A DNA stretch of 36,416 nucleotides from positions 1 to 36,416 of the forward strand of contig CAJTMG010000027.1 in NCBI GenBank assembly GCA_910577405.1, read 5' to 3'. Origin of the DNA: an uncultured Oscillibacter sp. (GTDB lineage: Bacteria > Bacillota > Clostridia > Oscillospirales > Oscillospiraceae). The notes below the pieces were generated by a model. The model saw only the letters and a list, made by a program, of their open reading frames with translations. It made no database searches and was not told where the DNA came from. Numbering within the stretch: position 1 is the first letter of the stretch; every line of letters begins with the position of its first letter. The position numbers were made by a program, and so were the translations under genes. This document shows positions 20,910-29,318 of the stretch, piece by piece.

Positions 20910-21602
20910 ATGAATCAAACCGTACATAATCCTGAACCCTATGATTTCCGACAGTATGACCGTATCTGGCAGAGGGTCGCGCCGAACCTGGAGCCGTATC
21001 CGGGGATGTGCGCCATGTCAGGAGTTTCACCGGCCGCGGAGCCTGGGATGGCGGGACCCGCAGTGCCTGCGCAGCCTGTGACTCCCGCGGTGCCCGCGCA
21101 GCCCGTGACTCCTGCAATGCCCGCGCAGCCCGTCATACCGCCCCAGGCTGGACTGCTTCCCGGCGCGGACGCGAATCCCTGCTGTATGGGCACGGCAGCG
21201 GCGGAGATGCTGGATGTTCTCACCGGCTACATTGAGGACGCCCATTCGGACCGGCGGGCAATTCTGGCGCTGGTACGCATTGCGCCGGGCTGGGCAAGGC
21301 AGCGTCTGCGGGACATTGCCGCCGAACTGGGGGAGCAGGCAAAGCGTCTGATGGCGGCGCACTATCTGATTACCGGGAATTGCTATCGCCCCAGCGTTGC
21401 CGGAACCGCCCCCCGTCCCGACCGCTGGTGTCCGGCTCTGCGGGAGCGCTACCATGCCGCCGCCTGTGCCGGTCTGAACTACGCCCGTTCTGCCGACGAT
21501 ACCAACGACCCCTGTCTTGCCCGGCTCCTGAATGACCTCAGCGCCGCATCCTACCGCCATGCCGACGCCCTGATGCGCCTTCTGGAACGGGGTCTTTCCT
21601 GA
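20910..21602 (+). CDS. Ferritin-like domain protein with Pro-rich repeat, possibly spore-associated
   Basis: The 230-residue protein has an N-terminal region with a Pro/Val/Ala repeat at 51-77, then a Cys-Cys (PCCMGTAAAEML). A helical domain from about 97 follows, with YIEDAHSDRRAILALVR, RDIAAELGEQAKRLMAAHYLITGNCYRP and a final SAASYRHADALM helix. This pattern resembles ferritin-like/rubrerythrin-type proteins of Clostridia, which carry Glu and His helix motifs for di-iron binding. ATG 20910 lies 7 nt after AAAGGAGG; GTG 20907 is less well spaced. It stands alone on the plus strand. The CATACACT box upstream suggests expression in sporulation, which is tentative. Confidence 0.72.
   Translation: MNQTVHNPEPYDFRQYDRIWQRVAPNLEPYPGMCAMSGVSPAAEPGMAGPAVPAQPVTPAVPAQPVTPAMPAQPVIPPQAGLLPGADANPCCMGTAAAEMLDVLTGYIEDAHSDRRAILALVRIAPGWARQRLRDIAAELGEQAKRLMAAHYLITGNCYRPSVAGTAPRPDRWCPALRERYHAAACAGLNYARSADDTNDPCLARLLNDLSAASYRHADALMRLLERGLS
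21060..21140 (+). repeat. Three tandem 27-bp repeats in the ferritin-like gene
   Basis: Units at 21060, 21087 and 21114 each encode a nine-residue A[VM]PAQPV-type block. The copies are highly similar, so the number may vary between strains. Confidence 0.85.
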
Positions 21603-21707
21603 AAAAATCTCCCGTGAAACCAGCCGGCAGGTACTTTCTTCTCTGCTGCCGTTCCACCAGAATCAGAAGAGCCGAAACGCAAGGACAAATCCAAACAGCA
21701 AAAACCA

Positions 21708-21745
21708 GCCGCGACAGATCAGGAGTGTGGTCTGCCGCGGCGTTA
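21708..21745. terminator. Bidirectional terminator between the ferritin-like and helicase genes
   Basis: GCCGCGACAGATC (21708-21720) pairs with GGTCTGCCGCGGC (21729-21741) with one mismatch. AAAAACCA lies on the left and GTTATTTTC on the right, so both convergent genes are served. Confidence 0.8.
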
Positions 21746-21750
21746 TTTTC

Positions 21751-23940
21751 TCAGCGTTTCCGTCCTCTTCTTGCGGCGGCGGCTTTGGAAGCCTGAAAGC
21801 ATCCATCGCAGAGTCGGCCCCGGTGGTACAGCGGCAGAGCCTTCCCGCAGCGGTCGCAGAACCGGATGTTGTCCCGGAGGCGGTGCAGAAGAATCTCGTT
21901 GATGGCGTCCGCTACTTCCTGACGGGTATCGTAGAGCCGGTCTTCATCCACGGGACAGCCGAACGCTTTGGCAAAGGAAAAGTAGAGGTCCAGCTTCCGG
22001 TAATAAAGCTCCAGGTCACGCAGAGACGCATTCCCCTCCGGAAGCCCCGGCAGTTCGATGTCCTCACCCCTCTGCCAACGCCGCAGGAAGGAGAAGAACA
22101 GATCCCGCAGAGGCTCCTCCGTCTCGTCGAAGGGAATATTCGCCGCCCGCAGTTCCTGTTCCTTGGAGAGACAGAAGCCCATTTCACGCATCTTGGAAAT
22201 CACCGTCAGATACCGGCTGATATCCAGCTTGCGATACGGCTCCACGGTGGGCATTTTATTCCATTCCGTCAAAACCTCCAGCAAATCGAACCCTGCGTGA
22301 AGCACCAGGTCAGAGAATCCAGCCACGGCGTACTCCAGCGGCGGTGTTACGGCCTCCAGACCCGCGCGGATGGCCCCCAGATTCTGGGTCGCGCCCACAT
22401 AGCCCCGGTTGTACATCCCGAACCGCCCCGCACGGCCCGCTATTTGCTTGATTTCCTCCGGCTTCAGTTCCCGCCGCTCAACGCCGTCATATTTCTCCGT
22501 CTCCATAAAGATGATCCGCCGGATAGGAAGATTCAGCCCCATGCCGATGGCGTCAGTGGAGACGATATACTGCATTTCGCCTTTCAGAAAGCCCTCCATC
22601 TGTTTCCGGCGGGTGGCGTAAGGGAGAGCGCCGTAAATAATCGCCGGTTCCTTCCCGTTCTGCCGCAGGTCCTCCGCCACGCTGAGCACGCCTACTTTCG
22701 AGAAGGTAATCAACGCGTCGCCGGGCTGAATCCGGTGGGCTTCCACAGGCCGGGTCATGCAGACCAAGGGCGTGGTCCGTTTGTGGTACTCGATCTCATA
22801 ACTGTCGCCGCAGCTTTCAATCAGACGGCACAGGAGCGATTCGGCTTCCGGCGCGGCGCAGAGATGGACCTCCGGTGACAGCACTCCCAGAATCGCCCGG
22901 GTCCAGGCATAACCCCGATGGCTGTCGGCAATCATCTGGCACTCGTCGATTACGGCCACGTCGTAGGAGCGGTTCAGATTCAGCTTTTCCGCCGTGGCCG
23001 CCAGGTGGGTGTCTTCTTCCCGGATATCCTCTTCCTCGCCGGTAGAGAGACTGCAATCCGTTCCGGCTTCCAGCAGCGTTTCCTGTGCCTCCAGAGCCAG
23101 AAGCCGCAGCGGAGCCAGATAGACGCCTGTTTTCGCCTGTTTCAGCCGCTGAAACCCGGCGTAGGTCTTCCCGGTATTGGTCCCGCCCAGATGGAGCACG
23201 AAATGACGCCGCATAGCCCGGGCTTCCGGATACTCGTCCTTGGGATTGAGGGCGATGAGCAGAGACAGGCTGGTCTGGATGGCCTTGGGGACGTACCAGA
23301 CGGACCAGACCGCGCCCAGACCGCCGGAGAGCAGCCGTTCCGCCGGGAAGCCCTCTGTTTCCACCATAGCTTGCCAATTGGCCTCCGGCTGGGCTTCGGC
23401 AAACTGTCCGGAGGCCGTTTCCGCTATAGCCCGCAGGATCTTCGGGTACTGCGTCAGGACCCGCCGGATCAGCGCGCTGTCCTCCCGCTGACCCATCCAG
23501 CCCGACGCCCGCAGGAAGTTTTTCAGCACCCCCGGTATCTGGGCCGGGACGCAGTTCTGCTCCAGGGACAGAAATTCATTCAGCCACGACGCTGCCCGGA
23601 AGCCTGACAAATCTTTGCCCCTGGCCGCGGAAAGCACCAGAGTCAGAAGCGCATGATGATAGTGTTCCGCCAGCTTCCAGATGGGGGAGTCTTCCGCGGC
23701 GTTCCGGTCCTCCCACGCCTGCTCCAGCATACGGACGGTATGTCTGGCTCCCGGCGCGGGCTTCCCTGAGGTCACGGTCCGGCCTTCGTCAAATTCCGGG
23801 AGCTTTTCCGCTGTAAACACATCCGCCCGCAGCCACAGCCGGACCGTACGGCCCTTTATCCGGATATTGGCGGGGGTGGGCAGCAGTTTGCGTATCAGCT
23901 CATTCGTCCAGCCCCGCTGCTTCAGGTCGGACGCCGACAT
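21751..23940 (-). CDS. SUV3-like superfamily 2 RNA helicase with C-terminal zinc ribbon
   Basis: The 729-residue protein resembles the mitochondrial degradosome helicase SUV3. It has Walker A GTNTGKTY near 251, motif II DECQM near 330 followed by DSHRGYAWTRAILG, a STDAIGMGLNLP motif V and QIAGRAGRFG motif VI near 497-506. About 240 residues precede the helicase core. The C-terminus has CDRCGKALPLYHRGRLCDGC, two CX2C pairs likely to bind zinc and contact nucleic acid. Such genes are scattered in Clostridia, with no established role. ATG 23940 lies 7 nt after GGAGG; an upstream ATG at 23967 has no ribosome-binding site. It is single-gene, with no nuclease partner nearby. Confidence 0.88.
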   Translation of the reverse strand: MSASDLKQRGWTNELIRKLLPTPANIRIKGRTVRLWLRADVFTAEKLPEFDEGRTVTSGKPAPGARHTVRMLEQAWEDRNAAEDSPIWKLAEHYHHALLTLVLSAARGKDLSGFRAASWLNEFLSLEQNCVPAQIPGVLKNFLRASGWMGQREDSALIRRVLTQYPKILRAIAETASGQFAEAQPEANWQAMVETEGFPAERLLSGGLGAVWSVWYVPKAIQTSLSLLIALNPKDEYPEARAMRRHFVLHLGGTNTGKTYAGFQRLKQAKTGVYLAPLRLLALEAQETLLEAGTDCSLSTGEEEDIREEDTHLAATAEKLNLNRSYDVAVIDECQMIADSHRGYAWTRAILGVLSPEVHLCAAPEAESLLCRLIESCGDSYEIEYHKRTTPLVCMTRPVEAHRIQPGDALITFSKVGVLSVAEDLRQNGKEPAIIYGALPYATRRKQMEGFLKGEMQYIVSTDAIGMGLNLPIRRIIFMETEKYDGVERRELKPEEIKQIAGRAGRFGMYNRGYVGATQNLGAIRAGLEAVTPPLEYAVAGFSDLVLHAGFDLLEVLTEWNKMPTVEPYRKLDISRYLTVISKMREMGFCLSKEQELRAANIPFDETEEPLRDLFFSFLRRWQRGEDIELPGLPEGNASLRDLELYYRKLDLYFSFAKAFGCPVDEDRLYDTRQEVADAINEILLHRLRDNIRFCDRCGKALPLYHRGRLCDGCFQASKAAAARRGRKR

Positions 23941-23987
23941 ATATTTTCCTCCGCTTCGTTTCCTCATAGCAACAACCTTCTTTATGA

Positions 23988-24137
23988 ATTAGAAGTTAGA
24001 AATGAGGAATGGACCTGATAAAGAACCCGGTGCGGAAAACACTCCTGTCTCGAAGCAGAAATCAGGAATTGGCCGGATGAAACGCCCAATACAGAAAAAT
24101 CAATCGTGAAAGCAAACATTCCTTATTCCTAATCAAC
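23988..24137. repeat. Possible decayed repeat element
   Basis: The left edge (GAATTAG through GAGGAAT, 23988-24012) is imperfectly inverted at the right edge (ATTCCTTATTCCTAATC, 24118-24134). The interior is non-coding and more AT-rich than its surroundings. This could be a small MITE-like remnant; evidence is weak. Confidence 0.25.
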
Positions 24138-24326
24138 AACTGCTATAGGATACCCTGCCGGGCGGAAAAAATCAAGCTGTCCATGAAAAAAGGGTCGGAT
24201 GGAAGGGCGGCTTTGTGGGATTTGTAGGAAGAATGTAGAAAAAATTGGACAGAATGCCGGAAGACTTGTGAATCCCGTCCATTGACGCTGGCTTCAGGTT
24301 CGTGCTAAAGTAAGACCAACGCAAGG

Positions 24327-24374
24327 GCAAAGGCGCCTGAGAGAACAGAAACTCTCGGACGCCTTTGCTTTTTT
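24327..24374 (+). terminator. Terminator hairpin in the amt leader (possible attenuator)
   Basis: GCAAAGGCG (24327-24335) pairs with CGCCTTTGC (24360-24368), with an inner GAGAG/CTCTC stem, followed directly by six T. It ends 21 bp before the amt ATG. The previous gene is on the opposite strand, so the hairpin most likely acts on amt transcription itself. A weak TTGACG/TAAAGT promoter pair (24282-24311) precedes it. Confidence 0.8.
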
Positions 24375-24395
24375 GCATTTGAAGGAGGGATCTCT

Positions 24396-26093
24396 ATGTA
24401 TTCATCTGTCAGTACGATTTGGGTCCTGCTGGGGGCCGCAATGGTCTTCCTGATGCAGGCGGGCTTTGCCATGTGCGAGGCGGGCTTCACGAGGGCCAAG
24501 AACACCGGCAATATTCTGATGAAAAACCTGATGGACTTCTGCATTGGCACGCCGACCTATTGGATTCTGGGCTTTGGGCTGATGTTCGCCGGGTCCGGGG
24601 CCATTGTGGGCGGTCTGGACCCCTTTGTGCGGGGGGATTATTCCAGCATCCTGCCCGCCGGAGTGCCTCTGTTCGCCTACCTGATTTTCCAGACAGTCTT
24701 CTGCGCGACTTCAGCTACCATCGTCTCCGGTTCTATGGCTGAGCGGACCAAATTTATCTCCTATTGTCTCTATTCCTTCTGTATTTCCGCCTTTATCTAT
24801 CCAATTTCCGGCCATTGGATCTGGGGCGGCGGCTGGCTCAGTCAAATGGGCTTCCATGATTTTGCCGGGTCCACCGCGGTTCATATGGTGGGCGGCGTCT
24901 GTGCCTGCATTGGCGCGGCCATTCTCGGGCCCCGGATCGGCAAGTACGGGCAGGACGGCAAGCCCCGGGCGATTCTGGGACACAGCCTGTCTCTGGGCGC
25001 GCTGGGCGTGTTTATCCTCTGGTTCTGCTGGTTCGGCTTCAACGGCTGCTCTACCGTGGGCATGGAGGGCGATGACGTGATAGCCAGCGCCGGTCTGATT
25101 TTCGTCACCACCAACATGGCCCCGGCGGTTGCGTCCGTGGTCACCATGGTCTACACTTGGATTCGCTACAAGAAGCCCGACGTCGGTATGACCCTCAACG
25201 CCGCCCTCGCCGGACTGGTAGCCATTACCGCCGGCTGTGACGTGGTGTCTCCCGCAGGCGCTGCCATCATCGGCGTGATTGCGGGACTGCTTCTGCCCAT
25301 CTCCGTCAACCTCTTCGACGCCGTGCTGAAAATTGACGACCCCGTCGGCGCGATTTCCGTCCATGGCGTCTGCGGCGCGGCGGGCACCATCCTGACCGGC
25401 TTTCTCTCCACCAGCGAGGGCCTGCTCTACGGCCACGGCGCGCGTTTCCTGCTGATTCAGTGCCTGGGCGTTGCGGCTGTGGCTCTCTGGGCGGCGGTTA
25501 TGATTACCATTGTCTTCCTGATTATCAAAAACACCATCGGCCTGCGGGTCACTGCAGAGGAAGAGCTGAAGGGCCTGGACGTCACCGAGCACAGCCTGCC
25601 CTCTGCCTACGGCGGCTTTGCCTTTGTCTACGACGACACCCCCGACGGACTGCCGGTCCCGGACACAGGCGCAATGCCCGGACCTGTGCCCGTACAGGAA
25701 GCCGTGCCCGTGACCGTGGACTCCGACGGCGTAAAGCTCACCCGAGTGGACATCCTCTGCAAGATGGAACGGTTTGACGCGCTGAAACGGGCCATGTTCG
25801 AGATCGGCATTACCGGCATGACCGCCATCAACGTCATGGGCTGCGGCGAACAGCGGGGCAAGACCGAGGGCTATTTCCGCGGCGCGAAGGTCGAAGCCAC
25901 CATGCTGCCCAGTATTCAGGTTTCCATCGTGGTCAGCAAGGTCCCCGTTTCCCTGGTGGTGGATACCGCCCGGCGGGTACTGTACACGGGAGCGTTCGGC
26001 GACGGCAAGATTTTCGTCTGCGATGTTGAGAACGTCATCAAGGTCCGTACCGGCGAGCAGGGCTATGACGCGCTCCAGGACAGCAGAGAATAG
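24396..26093 (+). CDS. amt: Ammonium transporter fused to a PII signalling domain
   Basis: The 565-residue protein has an Amt/Rh domain (about 1-400, 11 membrane segments) with both pore histidines, in STAVHMVGG and ISVHGVCGAAG. A flexible Pro-rich linker spans about 412-445, and a complete PII domain about 446-560. PII proteins read ATP/ADP, 2-oxoglutarate and often glutamine, and plug Amt channels. The T-loop reads GEQRGKTEGYFRGAKVEA: Tyr46 is kept, but the position of uridylylated Tyr51 is Val. The B-loop TGAFGDGKIFV and C-loop RTGE are conserved, so nucleotide binding is expected. A good AAGGAGGG site precedes the ATG. Fusions like this are known but rare; the domain would gate its own channel. 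Confidence 0.94.
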   Translation: MYSSVSTIWVLLGAAMVFLMQAGFAMCEAGFTRAKNTGNILMKNLMDFCIGTPTYWILGFGLMFAGSGAIVGGLDPFVRGDYSSILPAGVPLFAYLIFQTVFCATSATIVSGSMAERTKFISYCLYSFCISAFIYPISGHWIWGGGWLSQMGFHDFAGSTAVHMVGGVCACIGAAILGPRIGKYGQDGKPRAILGHSLSLGALGVFILWFCWFGFNGCSTVGMEGDDVIASAGLIFVTTNMAPAVASVVTMVYTWIRYKKPDVGMTLNAALAGLVAITAGCDVVSPAGAAIIGVIAGLLLPISVNLFDAVLKIDDPVGAISVHGVCGAAGTILTGFLSTSEGLLYGHGARFLLIQCLGVAAVALWAAVMITIVFLIIKNTIGLRVTAEEELKGLDVTEHSLPSAYGGFAFVYDDTPDGLPVPDTGAMPGPVPVQEAVPVTVDSDGVKLTRVDILCKMERFDALKRAMFEIGITGMTAINVMGCGEQRGKTEGYFRGAKVEATMLPSIQVSIVVSKVPVSLVVDTARRVLYTGAFGDGKIFVCDVENVIKVRTGEQGYDALQDSRE

Positions 26094-26124
26094 CCCCAGG
26101 ATACGCAAAAATAACCCCGGATAC

Positions 26125-26172
26125 GAAAAAACAGCGCGGTTCTGCGTCAATCACGGAACCGCGTTGTTTTTA
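26125..26172. terminator. Bidirectional terminator between amt and the aldolase
   Basis: AACAGCGCGGTTC (26130-26142) pairs with GGAACCGCGTTGTT (from 26155). Flanking A and T tracts allow termination from both sides. Confidence 0.88.
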
Positions 26173-26188
26173 TGAGAGAATAAAAGGC

Positions 26189-27043
26189 TCAGATTTGCCC
26201 AAGGTCTTCTTTGCAGTTGAAGACCCGGATATGATGCCGCACGTTCTCGTATGTCCCCTGTACCATGGCTTCATTCAGGGAGAAGTAATTGTGAGAGCCG
26301 TCGGTATGCAGGTAGGCTTCCGCGTGCCGGGTCAGGCTGTTGAAGCTGGCCGTGGCGATGTTCACCTTCACAATGCCAAGCTCAATGGCCCGCCGGAAAT
26401 CCGCATCAGAAATCCCGCTGCCGCCATGGAGCACCAGAGGAATTTCCACCCGCTTCTGAATCTCCGCCAATACGTCAAAGGCCAATTGCGGCGCGGTGGG
26501 ATAATTCCCGTGGGCGTTGCCGATTGCCACAGCCAGCGCGTCCACACCGGTCTCACGACAGAAGATTTCCGCGTCCGCCGGGTCGGTGCAGCGGATGCCG
26601 TGACCCTCTTTGCCGTCCTCGCTGCCGCCTACCAGTCCCAGTTCCGCTTCGACCGTCGCGCCGTAACGTTTCGCCAGGGACACGACTTCCTTTGTACGGG
26701 CGATGTTTTCCTCAAAGGGATACAGGGAGCTGTCAAACATCACGGACGTAAAGCCCAGATCCAGCGCCTTCTGCACGGTCTCCAGCGTCAGGCCGTGGTC
26801 CAGATGCGCCGCAATATCCACAGAAGCCTCTTTCGCCGCCTGCACCATCATAGGACCCATCAAAGCCAGGGGAGAGTGCTTCAGACGGACTTCCGCAATC
26901 TGGAGAATGATCGGGGTTTTCAGCTCTTCCGCAGCCTGCACCGCGCCCTTGACCATCTCCATATTGCCCACGCTGAACGCTCCCGTGCCCCGATGCTCAC
27001 TCCGGGCCTGGTCCAGCAGCTGCTTCATAGTCACCAATGCCAT
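26189..27043 (-). CDS. Class II ketose-bisphosphate aldolase family protein (IolJ/GatY-like)
   Basis: The 284-residue zinc aldolase splits a phosphorylated ketose into dihydroxyacetone phosphate plus an aldehyde. Motifs: GAFSVGNMEM near 21, AAHLDHGLT (catalytic Asp and zinc His, near 79-87), EAELG, GNAHGNYP and LHGGSGISD (near 206-214). By sequence it could be fructose-, tagatose- or 6-phospho-5-dehydro-2-deoxygluconate aldolase. The linked IolC-like kinase makes the last (IolJ) the best guess; this is inference. ATG 27043 follows GGGAG by about 7 nt. It is the last gene of the three-gene operon, 15 nt after the alcohol dehydrogenase. Confidence 0.87.
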   Translation of the reverse strand: MALVTMKQLLDQARSEHRGTGAFSVGNMEMVKGAVQAAEELKTPIILQIAEVRLKHSPLALMGPMMVQAAKEASVDIAAHLDHGLTLETVQKALDLGFTSVMFDSSLYPFEENIARTKEVVSLAKRYGATVEAELGLVGGSEDGKEGHGIRCTDPADAEIFCRETGVDALAVAIGNAHGNYPTAPQLAFDVLAEIQKRVEIPLVLHGGSGISDADFRRAIELGIVKVNIATASFNSLTRHAEAYLHTDGSHNYFSLNEAMVQGTYENVRHHIRVFNCKEDLGQI

Positions 27044-27058
27044 CGCTCTGCTCCCTTC

Positions 27059-28213
27059 TCAATCCCAGAGAGCGCGGTACATGGCTTCCACATCCGCCTG
27101 CGCAATCTCCCGGCGCGTGTTCTGTGGACTGCCGCTCTCCATTGCGTCATGAGCCATTTTGCCGATGCTGTCAAAAAACGCGGTCCGGTCGATGCCATAG
27201 CTTTCCAGCGTCGGCGTTTCCAGTTCAGCCACCAGAGCCTTTGCCGCCGCAAGGAACTTCTCCGCCGCGGTCTGGTCGGAATCCTCCAGGGAAGCCGCGC
27301 CGATGGCCTTGCCCAGTTCTCCGAAGCGTTCATAAGCGCCGGGGAGGGCATAGGTCAGGCATACGGGAATCAGCATGGCGTTGGACAGTCCGTGGGCCAC
27401 ATGGAACAGCGCGCCAATGGGACGGCTCATGCCATGAATCAAGGTAACGGACGCGTTATTGAAAGCGGCGCCGGCTTCCAGAGCTGCCAGGGCCATTTCC
27501 TCGCGGGCCTCCATGTCGTCAGGGGTATGGAACGCCTTGGGCAGGTAAGCAAAGATACGCTTCACGGCAGACAGGGCGAAGGTATCCGACAGGGGCTGGG
27601 CCTTCCGGGAGGTATAGGCTTCCATGGCATGACAGAGGGCGTCCAGGCCGGTGGCGGCGGTGGTCTTGGGCGGCGCGGTCAGGGTGAACTGAGGGTCGCA
27701 GACAGCCAGGTCAGGCATCAGGACCTTGCCCTTGAGAAGCATCTTGATATCTTTTTTGGTATCGGTAATAATGGTAAACTGGGTGGCCTCGGAACCTGTA
27801 CCGGCGGTGGTAGGAATCGCGGCCATGGGAGGAATCTTCGTCTCGATAACCTTCCCCATAAAATCGCTGATGGAGCCGCCTTTTTCCACCAGCGCGCCAA
27901 TGGCCTTCATGGAATCGATAGGGCTTCCGCCGCCGATGGCCACCAGAAAATCACACCCTTCGGCAAGGTACTGTTTCAGGCCGTTCTCAATCATCACGTC
28001 GGTAGGCTCGCCAATAATCTCGGAGTAAACGCTGCAATCCACGCCCTGACTTTTCAGCACGGCTTCCACCTTGGCGCAGTTGCCGATTTTCACCATGACC
28101 TTGCCGGTGACGATCAGGGCCTTTTTCCCCATCCGGCCCAGGTCGGCAGCAGCGGCATCCAGGGCGCCCGCACCGGTGATGATACGGCAGGGCATGATAA
28201 ATTCTCTTGCCAT
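27059..28213 (-). CDS. Iron-containing alcohol dehydrogenase
   Basis: The 384-residue group III dehydrogenase reduces an aldehyde with NAD(P)H. It has the dinucleotide motif GGGSPIDSMKAIG near 94-106, TTAGTGSE and the metal-ligand regions GLDALCHAMEAY and LIHGMSRPIGALFHVAHG, with Asp and three His as iron ligands. Substrate cannot be read from sequence. Between an IolC-like kinase and an IolJ-like aldolase, the probable substrate is malonate semialdehyde, reduced to 3-hydroxypropionate to recycle NADH; this is inference. ATG 28213 lies about 7 nt after AAGGAG. It starts 10 nt after the kinase stop. Confidence 0.92.
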   Translation of the reverse strand: MAREFIMPCRIITGAGALDAAAADLGRMGKKALIVTGKVMVKIGNCAKVEAVLKSQGVDCSVYSEIIGEPTDVMIENGLKQYLAEGCDFLVAIGGGSPIDSMKAIGALVEKGGSISDFMGKVIETKIPPMAAIPTTAGTGSEATQFTIITDTKKDIKMLLKGKVLMPDLAVCDPQFTLTAPPKTTAATGLDALCHAMEAYTSRKAQPLSDTFALSAVKRIFAYLPKAFHTPDDMEAREEMALAALEAGAAFNNASVTLIHGMSRPIGALFHVAHGLSNAMLIPVCLTYALPGAYERFGELGKAIGAASLEDSDQTAAEKFLAAAKALVAELETPTLESYGIDRTAFFDSIGKMAHDAMESGSPQNTRREIAQADVEAMYRALWD

Positions 28214-28223
28214 AATCTTCTCC

Positions 28224-29258
28224 TTACACCCGTGCGATCATTTCGCCGTATTGTTCTTTTTCGGCCTTGATGAAAGCGTGTACTTCCTCAGGCCCGGGAA
28301 GAGATTCAGAGCTGTTGTTGGACCGGACCATCATAGAAGCCTCCGCGGAACCGAACTCCAGGCAGTCGATGATATCCCAGCCCTGATAGAGACCGTAGAG
28401 GAAGCCGCAGCCGTAGCCGTCGCCGCCGCCGAAGCCTTTCCGGGCCTCCACGGGGAAGGGCTTGATGCTGAACTTCTCCCCGTCGGCAGTGTAGGCGGTG
28501 GAGCCCTTCATGCCGTGCTTGATAACGATAATCTTTGCGTTGTACCCATGCCAGAGGGCGGCGCTCTGCTCGTCGGAGAGGCCGGGATGCAGGAGGTTCT
28601 CCATCAGGTCGAACTCTTCCCGGGAGCCAAGGATGATATCGGCCTCCCGCGCCACCAGGGAGTAATAGATGGAGATTTCGTCCATATTTTTCCAGGTGTA
28701 CTCCCGATAGTCGATATCGAAAATGACCTTAGTGCCATACTGTTTTGCCAGCATCACGGCTTTGAGCGCGGCTTCACGGGAGGGGCTGTCGGCCAGAGCG
28801 GTGCCGGAGACCAGAAGGGCCTTTGCGCTGCGGATATACCAGGGGTCCACATCGTTCACATGGAGCTGAAGGTCGGCGATGCAGTTGCGGTACATCAGGA
28901 TGCTGCTCTGACTGGGGGAGAGCATTTCCGTGAAGGTCAGGCCCAGCTTTTCGCCGCCGGTGCAGCGGGAGATATGGCTGGTGTCAATGCCCTGGGAATT
29001 GAAGTAATCCACCACGAAGTCACCGAACTGATCGTTGGAAACCTTGCCCAGGAAGCCGGGTTTCAGACCGTACCGGGTCACGCCAACGGCAATATTCGCA
29101 GGAGATCCGCCTACGAACTTCTCGAACATATGGACATCTTTCAGTGGCTTGAAGTCCTCTTTCACCTCGTTGGTGTAGGCCGGGTTGAAATCAATCGTAA
29201 TCCGTCCCAGCAGAATCAGGTCCAGGGGCCTCGTCTGGTCAAAAGTTACGTACTGCAT
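28224..29258 (-). CDS. iolC: PfkB-family sugar kinase, probable 5-dehydro-2-deoxygluconokinase
   Basis: IolC phosphorylates 5-dehydro-2-deoxy-D-gluconate in inositol catabolism. The 344-residue product closely follows the IolC pattern: FVGGSPANIAVG near 45-56, GKVSNDQFGDF, SGTALADSPSREA, FDIDYREYTWK and IVIKHGMKGS. The PfkB anion hole normally reads GAGDSYASAF; here it is GGGDGYGCGF. The catalytic Asp is kept but small residues replace the usual Ala and Ser. Start ATG 29258 aligns with the family N-terminus and has GGAGGAG about 9 nt upstream; ATG 29276 is possible. It is first in the operon with the alcohol dehydrogenase and aldolase. The upper inositol genes are not in the window. Confidence 0.88.
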   Translation of the reverse strand: MQYVTFDQTRPLDLILLGRITIDFNPAYTNEVKEDFKPLKDVHMFEKFVGGSPANIAVGVTRYGLKPGFLGKVSNDQFGDFVVDYFNSQGIDTSHISRCTGGEKLGLTFTEMLSPSQSSILMYRNCIADLQLHVNDVDPWYIRSAKALLVSGTALADSPSREAALKAVMLAKQYGTKVIFDIDYREYTWKNMDEISIYYSLVAREADIILGSREEFDLMENLLHPGLSDEQSAALWHGYNAKIIVIKHGMKGSTAYTADGEKFSIKPFPVEARKGFGGGDGYGCGFLYGLYQGWDIIDCLEFGSAEASMMVRSNNSSESLPGPEEVHAFIKAEKEQYGEMIARV

Positions 29259-29318
29259 ATCTGCCATCTCCTCCATAATACTCCGCGAACGTCCCGTGTC
29301 CGCGTGTCCTTGTTTAGA

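Noticed and set aside
24282..24374. ANTAR dual-hexaloop antitermination target before amt
   Set aside because: The terminator is clear, but I could not find two stems closing ANNGNN loops, so the specific mechanism is not claimed.
26094..26130. Tandem repeat of GGATACG with A tract after amt
   Set aside because: Only two imperfect copies in a 3' untranslated region; too short to claim a function.
24711..26150. 479-codon minus-strand frame opposite amt
   Set aside because: His/Gly/Asp-rich mirror of the transporter codons, with no recognisable motif.
26195..28270. Very long plus-strand open frame (691 codons)
   Set aside because: It lies antisense to the aldolase and alcohol dehydrogenase, which have clear motifs; GC-rich codon bias creates such shadow frames.
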